NCBI GenBank assembly: GCA_015486815.1
Contig: WFQY01000535.1
Coordinates: forward strand, 1-5,962
From: Phycisphaerae bacterium
GTDB taxonomy: Bacteria; Planctomycetota; Phycisphaerae; JAAYCJ01
DNA length: 5,962 nt
Reading direction: 5' to 3'
In this document: positions 1-5,962 of the stretch, in pieces
How positions within the stretch are numbered: the first letter of the stretch is position 1
Layout: the number at the start of each line of letters is the position of its first letter
Program-made: the position numbers and the translations under genes
The notes under the pieces: model-generated
Database searches by the model: none
Told to the model about the DNA's origin: nothing
The model's input: only the letters and a program-made list of their open reading frames with translations

Positions 1-2
1 AT

Positions 3-557
3 ATGCAAATAACGAAACAGAACAAAACCACAAAAATAGTTAAGCGACAAAGAAGAAAACGCAAACTCAGCGCATCGCTCGAAGATTATCTTGAAGCTAT
101 CTATTGGTGTGCTCAACAGTATGGTGTTGCCAGAGTAAGCCAGATTGCAGAAAGGCTTGGCGTGGGCAAATCATCGGTAACCGCTGCTCTTAAAGCGCTC
201 GCTGAGAAAAATTATGTTAATTACAACCCGTATCAGTTTATCACGCTTACCAAAACGGGCGAAGCATTAGCTTGCGGAGTTGTACGTAAACATCAAATTT
301 TGAAAAGATTTTTGACGGAAATCTTAGGCGTAGACGAAGATCAAGCCGATAACAATGCCTGTAAGATGGAACACGTTATGGACGATGAGGTTTTAGACCG
401 TATGCTGTGCTTTATTCAATATATGAATAGTTCGAGATATCAAGGTAAGTGTTTTTCGGAAATGTTAAATGATTTTTGTGAGCATGGTCGTCCGCGACAT
501 TTATGTAAAGAGTGTGCTGGACTGGAACTATTAAAATCCCATAGCAAAACCGAATAA
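3..557 (+). CDS. DtxR/MntR-family metal-dependent transcriptional repressor
   Basis: Predicted cytoplasmic metal-sensing repressor of 184 residues. Residues about 24-90 form the winged helix-turn-helix (LEDYLEAIY at 26-34, helix-turn-helix about 45-70). Residues about 91-140 form the dimerization and metal-binding domain, with RKH at 95-97 and ACKMEHVMDDEV at 119-130, very close to the DtxR sequence in this stretch. By eye the primary-site ligands are D28, C120, E123 and H124, with E31 and H97 nearby. The protein ends in a Cys/His-rich segment (C150, C159, H161, H166, C168, C171) and has no room for the SH3 domain of classical DtxR/IdeR. The first 21 residues include ten Lys/Arg. The gene lies 15 bases before feoA, so it probably autoregulates a Feo operon in response to Fe(II); Mn(II) cannot be excluded. 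The start is uncertain because the window begins two bases upstream and no ribosome binding site is visible; translation may begin earlier. Confidence 0.9.
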   Translation: MQITKQNKTTKIVKRQRRKRKLSASLEDYLEAIYWCAQQYGVARVSQIAERLGVGKSSVTAALKALAEKNYVNYNPYQFITLTKTGEALACGVVRKHQILKRFLTEILGVDEDQADNNACKMEHVMDDEVLDRMLCFIQYMNSSRYQGKCFSEMLNDFCEHGRPRHLCKECAGLELLKSHSKTE

Positions 558-561
558 AGGA
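556..561 (+). promoter_or_regulatory. Ribosome binding site of feoA
   Basis: AAAGGA overlaps the last bases of the repressor's TAA stop codon. It leaves 11 bases to the ATG at 573 but only 2 bases to the in-frame TTG at 564. This favours the ATG, although the spacing is on the long side. The overlap with the upstream stop suggests coupled translation. Confidence 0.55.
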
Positions 562-572
562 ATTTGAAACCC

Positions 573-851
573 ATGATTAGTGTAAACAACAACAAACTGC
601 CCGAAGATGCAATTTCGCTGGCTAATGGTGCTGTCGATAGAGAATATAAGATTGTATCAATTGCTGGCGGATGCGGTGCACAGATGAGGCTCGCAAGTCT
701 TGGTATTCTGCCCGGTCAAAGAATAAAACTCATAAAGGCTAACAAATTTGGTCCGATGATGGTATTGGTAAAGGGCAGCAAAATTGCGCTCGGTAGGGGG
801 GTAATAAGTAAAATCATCGTATGCGAAAACAATAGGCATACCAATAAATAA
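573..851 (+). CDS. feoA: Ferrous iron transport accessory protein FeoA
   Basis: Small cytoplasmic SH3-like protein of 92 residues that in other bacteria works with FeoB in Fe(II) uptake, probably by contacting its cytoplasmic part. The family pattern is clear: YKIVSIAGGCGAQMRLASLG, then ILPGQ, a basic stretch ending in FGPMMVLVKGSKIALGRG, and a closing hydrophobic strand VISKIIV. The SH3-like core occupies about residues 24-84. It is longer than the usual roughly 75-residue FeoA because of about 20 polar residues at the N-terminus and a short tail. The start is placed at the ATG at 573 on ribosome-binding-site spacing; a TTG at 564 would add three residues. It sits between the repressor gene (15-base gap) and feoB (32-base gap), the usual feoA-feoB order. 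The identification is firm; only the start is in doubt. Confidence 0.93.
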   Translation: MISVNNNKLPEDAISLANGAVDREYKIVSIAGGCGAQMRLASLGILPGQRIKLIKANKFGPMMVLVKGSKIALGRGVISKIIVCENNRHTNK

Positions 852-883
852 AACTTACCTACGCAAATAAGGATTGAGTTCCT

Positions 884-2968
884 ATGAGTATCGGCAAAAA
901 ATATAAAATAGCTATCGCAGGCAATCCGAATGCAGGCAAAACGACGGTATTCAACGACCTTACGGGCACACGACAGAAGGTCGGCAACTATCCGGGTGTA
1001 ACGGTCGAGCAGAAAATCGGACAAATCTCCGTTGACGGTTTCGAGCTTGAGATAATCGATCTGCCCGGTACGTATTCACTTACAGCTATTTCCGAAGAAG
1101 AGATCGTTGCGCGAAATTATATCATCGAACAAAAACCCGACATTGTCGTCGATGTAATTGATAGCTCTAATCTGGAACGCAATCTATATCTCGCTGTCCA
1201 GATAATGGAGCTTGGCGTAAAGGTGATTTTAGCTTTGAATATGTATGATATTGCCCGAAGCAACGGATTGGATATCGACCTGCTTAGGTTGTCTCAGCTA
1301 CTTGGCGTTCCCGTAGTACCAACCGTTGCAAATAAAAAGCAAGGCATCGATAAACTAAAGAATCTGGTAATTTCGGAATTACGTACGCATAATGATGTTC
1401 GGCCGTTAAAGATAAATTATGGCAGAGAAATTGAGCATCTTATAGATAAACTACAAAATGAACTTGACCTGCCCGAAAACCTTCAGCCTTATAAACGATG
1501 GTTTGCAATCAAACTCATCGAAAACGACCCGGTGATTATACAGCAGATTCGTCAAATTATATCGGCTGATTCGAAGCTATGGGATATTCTCAATCAGGGA
1601 CGCCAGAAGATTACAAGCATATATGGCGATTCGCCTGAAATTGTCATAGCTGACAGACGTTATGGCTTTATCTCCGGCGTTGTTCAGGAAGCTACCAAGC
1701 CGGGAATTGAAATCAGGCATAACCTTTCCGATGCGGTCGATGCCGTGGTAACCAATTCATTTTTGGGTCTGCCTCTATTTTTGATTTTGATGTATTGCGT
1801 ATTTTATTTTACATTCACCCTCGGTGAATATCCGATGGCGTGGATCGAAACCGGAGTCAATGCACTTGCTCATTTTGTCAACAATATTTGGCCAACTGGC
1901 AGCGAGAGCGTCCTTCGTAGTTTAATTGTTGACGGGGTGATTGGCGGAGTTGGCGGAGTGATTATTTTTCTGCCTAATATTGTGCTTCTATTTTTGGGAA
2001 TAGCTCTGCTCGAGGATTCAGGCTATATGGCACGAGCCGCTTTCATTATGGACAGGTTTATGCACAAGATAGGCTTACACGGCAAGAGTTTTATTCCGAT
2101 GCTAATAGGCTTTGGCTGTTCCGTGCCAGCGATAATGGCGACAAGGATTTTGGAAAACAAACGCGACAGATTCACAACGATAATGATAATTCCGCTGATG
2201 AGTTGCGGTGCGAGGCTTACTATTTATACACTATTCATACCTGCATTTTTCCCGAAAGAATGGCAGGCTCCGGTTTTATGGATAATTTACGTAACAGGAA
2301 TTCTCTTCGCTGTCATTCTCGCCAAACTGCTTCGTGTGTTTGTCTTTAAGGGCGAGAGTATCGGGCTGGTAATGGAGCTTCCGCCATATCGTATGCCGAC
2401 ATTTAAGGGATTGCTAATTCATATGTGGCAGCGTAGCTGGATGTATTTGAAAAAAGCGGGTACTATCATATTAGCTATTTCCGTTATTCTTTGGGCGCTT
2501 ACGAGCTATCCGAAACTCTCTGCTTCTCAATCGCAGCGTTATACCGACGCTGGTGCAAAGCGGTCAGCGGAACTTCGCTATTCCATCGCTGGCAGAATAG
2601 GTAGCAGTCTGTCAACCGTACTATCACCGCTCGGTTTCGATTGGCGTGCGAGCACCGCAGTGGTTGGCGCATTAGCTGCCAAGGAAGTTTTCGTAGCGCA
2701 AATGGGAATATTGTTTTCGATGGATAAACAAAAAGGACAGGGTAACGAAGCACTTCAAGCCAAGCTACGTCGGGCATATACGCCACTGCAGGCTTTTTGT
2801 ATAATGTTATTCTGTCTGCTTAGTGCGCCGTGTATTGCAACATTAGCGGTTACGAAAAGCGAGACAGGCTCTTGGCTTTTTGCTCTTGGGCAATTTTTCG
2901 GGCTAACATTATTGGCATATATCGTTACCCTCATCGTATATCAAACAGGCTCATTATTGCTTAGCTAA
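884..2968 (+). CDS. feoB: Ferrous iron transport protein FeoB (Fe(II) permease with G-protein domain)
   Basis: Inner-membrane Fe(II) transporter of 694 residues with an N-terminal cytoplasmic GTPase domain. G1 is GNPNAGKTT at 13-21; switch I is NYPGVTVE at 35-42 with the likely G2 Thr at 40; G3 is DLPG at 59-62; G4 is NMYD at 119-122; G5 lies around 147-150 (TVAN). Residues about 170-265 correspond to the helical GDI-like linker. The membrane part starts near 289, with hydrophobic segments around 289-312, 350-375, 403-420, 431-456, 462-483, 526-542, 589-611, 634-656 and 665-689. The two Gate signatures are intact: GFGCSVPAIMATR (409-421) and PLMSCGARLTIY (437-448), including C412 and C441. 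ALLEDSGYMARAAF at 374-387 is also typical. The length is within the usual range, somewhat shorter than the 773-residue E. coli protein. The ATG at 884 has AAGGA at 869-873, 10 bases upstream. No feoC follows. All key motifs are present, so the protein should be functional. Confidence 0.97.
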   Translation: MSIGKKYKIAIAGNPNAGKTTVFNDLTGTRQKVGNYPGVTVEQKIGQISVDGFELEIIDLPGTYSLTAISEEEIVARNYIIEQKPDIVVDVIDSSNLERNLYLAVQIMELGVKVILALNMYDIARSNGLDIDLLRLSQLLGVPVVPTVANKKQGIDKLKNLVISELRTHNDVRPLKINYGREIEHLIDKLQNELDLPENLQPYKRWFAIKLIENDPVIIQQIRQIISADSKLWDILNQGRQKITSIYGDSPEIVIADRRYGFISGVVQEATKPGIEIRHNLSDAVDAVVTNSFLGLPLFLILMYCVFYFTFTLGEYPMAWIETGVNALAHFVNNIWPTGSESVLRSLIVDGVIGGVGGVIIFLPNIVLLFLGIALLEDSGYMARAAFIMDRFMHKIGLHGKSFIPMLIGFGCSVPAIMATRILENKRDRFTTIMIIPLMSCGARLTIYTLFIPAFFPKEWQAPVLWIIYVTGILFAVILAKLLRVFVFKGESIGLVMELPPYRMPTFKGLLIHMWQRSWMYLKKAGTIILAISVILWALTSYPKLSASQSQRYTDAGAKRSAELRYSIAGRIGSSLSTVLSPLGFDWRASTAVVGALAAKEVFVAQMGILFSMDKQKGQGNEALQAKLRRAYTPLQAFCIMLFCLLSAPCIATLAVTKSETGSWLFALGQFFGLTLLAYIVTLIVYQTGSLLLS

Positions 2969-3016
2969 TGGGTGCCTACTATATCAATTAACCTTTCCCT
3001 GCGATCTTCAAAAGAA

Positions 3017-3048
3017 CAGGCGTCGTTTCCGTTACGAAACGACGCCTG
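3017..3048. terminator. Bidirectional terminator hairpin between feoB and ppdK
   Basis: A perfect 13-bp inverted repeat (CAGGCGTCGTTTC at 3017-3029, its complement at 3036-3048) encloses a 6-base loop. It lies in the 108-base gap between two convergent genes, 48 bases after the feoB stop and 28 bases beyond the ppdK stop. Read on the + strand it is followed by CTTTGTTGT, a weak T-tract. Read on the - strand it is followed by TTCTTTTG, a somewhat better one. It probably ends both transcripts, although neither T-run is ideal. Confidence 0.8.
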
Positions 3049-3076
3049 CTTTGTTGTACGTTAAGCAATGTCAGAA

Positions 3077-5878
3077 TTATTTTTTGGATTTTTTCTTCGC
3101 TGATTTTTTCTTTTTAGCTTTGCTCTTTGCAGCTGGTTTCGATTGTTTGTCTTTAACAGCAGCTTGAGCAGCAGCCAGCGAAGCTATCGGAACACGGAAC
3201 GGTGAACAGGAAACATAATTCATTCCTACTTTATAGCAGAATTCTACACTCGCAGGTTCACCGCCATGCTCGCCACAAATTCCGACTTTCAGATTCGGAC
3301 GAGTTGATCTTCCGCGTTCGATACCTATCTTAATCAATTCACCGATGCCTTCCTGATCGATTGTCTGGAACGGATCAGCCGGCAGAATCTTCTTCTTGAG
3401 GTAATCGGGCATAAATCCACCTATGTCATCACGCGAAAATCCGAATCCCATTTGCGTCAAGTCATTGGTGCCGAAGCTGAAGAATTCCGCAATAGCAGCT
3501 ATCTTGTTTGAGGTAAGCGCCGCCCGCGGAATTTCAATCATCGTGCCTACCATAAAATTGATCTTCCTGACGTTTTTCTGTTTACGTACTTCATCATATA
3601 CGCGGTCGATTATCTCTTTCTGGTTAGCGAGTTCTGTATCGACTGCAACCACGGGAACCATTATTTCCGGATATACCTTTTTGCCTGCTTTGGTAAGCTC
3701 GACAGCTGATTCGAGTATCGCTTGAACCTGCATTTCGGTAATTTCCGGATAAGTTACACCCAATCGACAGCCACGATGTCCGAGCATCGGGTTGGTCTCG
3801 TGCAATTCTTCGCTTCGCCTTTCAAGCTCATCAAGAGAAATTCCGAGAGCCTTTGCGAGTTCTTTTTTGCCCGATTCCGTTTGCGGGACAAACTCGTGAA
3901 GTGGCGGGTCGAGCAATCGAATCGTTACCGGAAATCCTGCCATCGCTTCCATTGTTGCTTTGATATCCTTCTTAACGTGAGGGAATAGCTCCTTGAGTGC
4001 AGCTCTTCGCTCTTTCTCATCGTTTGCAAGAATCATCTTCCGTAGCTTGAACAATGGCTCTTCGCTTCCCGCACCGTAGAACATATGCTCGGTGCGGAAC
4101 AGTCCGATACCTTCCGCTCCGAATGCTCTCGCCTTGGCTGCATCTTCCGGAGTGTCAGCGTTTGTACGAACGCCAATAGTTCTTACCGAGTTGCATATTT
4201 TCATAAACGCACGGAAGTAAGGATTTTCTTCCGCTGATTTTACCATAGGCAGCTTGCCCGTATAAACAAATCCTTTTGAACCGTTAAGGCTCAACCAATC
4301 GCCTTCTTTGATGACGATGTCTGAGCCTTCGATAGTCATTTTACGGGTAGCAGCGTCTATCTTCATTTGACCGGCACCGACGATACAACACTTGCCCCAG
4401 CCACGCGCAACGAGGGCAGCGTGCGAGGTCATTCCACCGCGAGCTGTTAGGATTCCGATAGCAGCTCGCATTCCTTCGACGTCTTCAGGATTGGTCTCTT
4501 CGCGAACAAGAACGACATCCTTTCCTGATTTTGCCCATTCGACCGCATCGTCAGCGGTAAATACCACTCTTCCCGTTGCACCGCCCGGACCTGCGGGCAG
4601 ACCTTTTGCAATTGGCTTAGCGGAAAGTTCCGCTTTCGGGTCGAGAATCGGATGCAGAATTTCATCAAGCTGACTTGGCGTTACTCTCATAACAGCTATT
4701 TCTTTATTGATCAATCTTTCCTTGACCATATCGACAGCCATTCTGACAGCTGCTCCGCCTGTTCGCTTACCTACGCGGCACTGAAGCATCCACAATTTAC
4801 CCTGCTCGATGGTAAATTCGATATCTTGCATATCACGATAATGTTTTTCGAGCTTCTTTTGAATAGCATCGAGTTGCTTGTAAACTTTGGGGTGTGTTTT
4901 TTCGAGCGAAGGCAGGTGCTTGTTCTGCTCGCCCTTGCCTCTTTCATTAATCGGGTATGGCGTACGAATGCCAGCTACGACATCTTCACCCTGCGCATTT
5001 GGTAGCCATTCGCCGTAAAATATCTTTTCGCCCGTTGCGGGGTTACGTGTAAATGCCACTCCCGTTCCGCTGTCATCGCCCATATTTCCGAATACCATCG
5101 TTTGAACATTGACAGCTGTTCCCCACTCGTCGGGAATACCTTCGATCTTCCGATAAGCTACCGCACGTTTTCCATCCCAACTGAGGAATACCGCACGAAT
5201 AGCACCCCATAGCTGATCGTAAGGATTATCGGGAAATTCCTTACCCAGAACTTTCTTTACCGTAGCTTTGTATATCTCGATAAGCTCTTTCAGGTCATCA
5301 GCGGTAAGGTCTGTATCCGACTCTACGCCACGGGCTTTTTTCATCTTAGCCATTTCACGCTCGAGCTGCTGACGAATGCCCATTCCTTCTTCAGGCTCAT
5401 CAATACCTTCGGACTTTTCCATAACGACGTCGCTATACATCTGAATCAATCTGCGATGTGCGTCGTAAACGAATCTCGGATTGTTGGTTAGTTTGATCAG
5501 TCCTTCACGGGTTTTTGTCGTCAGCCCCACATTGAGCACGGTTTCCATCATACCGGGCATTGATTGTCTTGCACCGGAACGAACTGATACTAACAGAGGA
5601 TTTTTCGAGTCGCCGAATTTCTTACCCATAATTCTTTCGACTTTTTTCAATGAGGTTTCGACATCCTTTGTCAACCCCTGAGGATATTTGCCCTTGTGCT
5701 TCATAAAATAGGTGCAGACCTCGGTAGTAATGGTAAATCCGGGAGGTACAGGCATACCGAGATTTGCCATTTCCGCAAGGTTCGCCCCCTTACCACCAAG
5801 GAGATTTTTCATTTCTGCTTTTCCATCAGCTTTACCAGGTCCGAAAAAGTAAACCATCTTATTTTTCTTACCAGCCAT
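3077..5878 (-). CDS. ppdK: Pyruvate, phosphate dikinase (PPDK)
   Basis: Cytoplasmic enzyme of 933 residues that reversibly converts ATP, phosphate and pyruvate to AMP, pyrophosphate and phosphoenolpyruvate, serving PPi-linked glycolysis or gluconeogenesis. The N-terminal ATP-grasp part (about 10-370) shows GGKGANLAEM (28-37), SVRSGARQSMPGMM (98-111), GTGVAFTRNP (271-280) and QDIEFTIEQGKLWMLQCR (351-368). The swivelling phosphohistidine domain (about 425-515) carries GGMTSHAA with catalytic H486. The C-terminal pyruvate/PEP barrel (about 525-905) has R595, R654, E782, N805-D806 and catalytic C868 in GICGEHGG. All the main catalytic residues I can place are present. It is about 60 residues longer than the Clostridium symbiosum enzyme: two insertions of roughly 12 residues (about 155-170 and 311-325) plus a lysine-rich tail at 908-933. 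The start ATG at 5878 is chosen for its GGAGGA site; a TTG at 5893 would overlap that site. Phosphoenolpyruvate synthase and enzyme I of the phosphotransferase system are excluded by the PPDK-specific N-terminal motifs. Confidence 0.97.
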   Translation of the reverse strand: MAGKKNKMVYFFGPGKADGKAEMKNLLGGKGANLAEMANLGMPVPPGFTITTEVCTYFMKHKGKYPQGLTKDVETSLKKVERIMGKKFGDSKNPLLVSVRSGARQSMPGMMETVLNVGLTTKTREGLIKLTNNPRFVYDAHRRLIQMYSDVVMEKSEGIDEPEEGMGIRQQLEREMAKMKKARGVESDTDLTADDLKELIEIYKATVKKVLGKEFPDNPYDQLWGAIRAVFLSWDGKRAVAYRKIEGIPDEWGTAVNVQTMVFGNMGDDSGTGVAFTRNPATGEKIFYGEWLPNAQGEDVVAGIRTPYPINERGKGEQNKHLPSLEKTHPKVYKQLDAIQKKLEKHYRDMQDIEFTIEQGKLWMLQCRVGKRTGGAAVRMAVDMVKERLINKEIAVMRVTPSQLDEILHPILDPKAELSAKPIAKGLPAGPGGATGRVVFTADDAVEWAKSGKDVVLVREETNPEDVEGMRAAIGILTARGGMTSHAALVARGWGKCCIVGAGQMKIDAATRKMTIEGSDIVIKEGDWLSLNGSKGFVYTGKLPMVKSAEENPYFRAFMKICNSVRTIGVRTNADTPEDAAKARAFGAEGIGLFRTEHMFYGAGSEEPLFKLRKMILANDEKERRAALKELFPHVKKDIKATMEAMAGFPVTIRLLDPPLHEFVPQTESGKKELAKALGISLDELERRSEELHETNPMLGHRGCRLGVTYPEITEMQVQAILESAVELTKAGKKVYPEIMVPVVAVDTELANQKEIIDRVYDEVRKQKNVRKINFMVGTMIEIPRAALTSNKIAAIAEFFSFGTNDLTQMGFGFSRDDIGGFMPDYLKKKILPADPFQTIDQEGIGELIKIGIERGRSTRPNLKVGICGEHGGEPASVEFCYKVGMNYVSCSPFRVPIASLAAAQAAVKDKQSKPAAKSKAKKKKSAKKKSKK

Positions 5879-5885
5879 TATTATT

Positions 5886-5891
5886 TCCTCC
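5886..5891 (-). promoter_or_regulatory. Strong ribosome binding site of ppdK
   Basis: On the - strand GGAGGA is followed by a 7-base A/T spacer and the ATG at 5878, close to ideal. It decides the start: the in-frame TTG at 5891-5893 overlaps the Shine-Dalgarno sequence itself and would add MEEII as a spurious N-terminus. The site is stronger than the AAGGA-type sites of the feo genes, in line with a well-expressed central-metabolism gene. Confidence 0.85.
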
Positions 5892-5893
5892 AA

Positions 5894-5962
5894 AACTTAA
5901 AAGAAGAATTATGTTTAACATTTCCAAACAACTCGGAATTATGCAATATAACAAGGCTACAC
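5894..5962 (-). promoter_or_regulatory. AT-rich leader and probable partial promoter region of ppdK
   Basis: Non-coding sequence upstream of ppdK, cut by the window end. On the - strand there are two CATAAT hexamers resembling a -10 box, at 5908-5913 and 5938-5943, and a TATATT at 5945-5950. None has a convincing -35 box at 16-18 bases within the window; for the two distal ones a -35 would fall at or beyond the edge. A promoter here is plausible from position and base composition, but its exact site cannot be assigned. Confidence 0.25.

Noticed and set aside
564..572. Earlier TTG start for feoA adding three residues
   Set aside because: Only 2 bases would separate it from the AAAGGA site, too few for initiation; the ATG at 573 is better placed.
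657..1024. Minus-strand open frames opposite feoA and the start of feoB (657-839 and 716-1024)
   Set aside because: They lie antisense to well-conserved genes and their translations resemble no family I know; no convincing start signals were seen.
2499..2786. Minus-strand open frame opposite the feoB 3' part
   Set aside because: It is antisense to conserved FeoB membrane segments and has no recognisable protein features.
2969..3016. Possible small gene or feoC after feoB
   Set aside because: The gap before the hairpin is 48 bases with no start codon plus ribosome binding site, too short for FeoC.
3423..5681. Several plus-strand open frames of 66-117 codons and one minus-strand frame of 73 codons within ppdK
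   Set aside because: All overlap intact, highly conserved PPDK coding sequence and show no recognisable domains; they are shadow frames.
5879..5893. Earlier TTG start for ppdK adding five residues
   Set aside because: The TTG overlaps the GGAGGA ribosome binding site, which itself sits 7 bases before the ATG at 5878.
5911..5930. Small inverted repeat ATGTT-T-AACAT and TGTTT/AAACA arms upstream of ppdK as a possible operator
   Set aside because: Arms of only 5 bases in AT-rich DNA are expected by chance, and there is no second copy to support a regulator site.

Overview
The window carries a compact ferrous-iron uptake operon on the + strand facing one long metabolic gene on the - strand. It looks like chromosomal sequence from a bacterium of moderate G+C. 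A Feo operon together with pyruvate phosphate dikinase fits an anaerobic or microaerobic, probably Gram-negative-type, organism. I could not fix the phylum from four genes. The lysine-rich protein tails make Planctomycetota or a similar group conceivable, but that is only a guess.

Layout. Positions 3-557 (+) encode a DtxR/MntR-family metal-dependent repressor whose upstream region lies outside the window. Positions 573-851 (+) encode FeoA and 884-2968 (+) encode FeoB. The gaps between these three genes are 15 and 32 bases, so they are probably co-transcribed. Positions 2969-3076 form a short convergent intergenic gap with a perfect 13-bp hairpin (3017-3048) that probably terminates transcription from both sides. 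Positions 3077-5878 (-) encode pyruvate phosphate dikinase (PPDK), read from a strong GGAGGA ribosome binding site. The last 84 bases (5879-5962) are its leader and part of the upstream region.

How the genes work together. FeoB is the inner-membrane Fe(II) permease with a cytoplasmic G-protein domain, and FeoA is its small SH3-like partner. The repressor probably senses Fe(II) (or Mn(II)) and represses its own operon when the metal is sufficient; this is inferred from family and position, because no operator is visible. PPDK interconverts pyruvate and phosphoenolpyruvate and has no evident functional link to the iron genes beyond sharing a terminator.

No previously undescribed multi-gene system is visible here. 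The points worth a second look are details: a repressor metal site that mixes DtxR-like and MntR-like ligands, its Cys/His-rich C-terminus in place of an SH3 domain, strongly basic tails on the repressor (N-terminal) and PPDK (C-terminal), and two short PPDK insertions.
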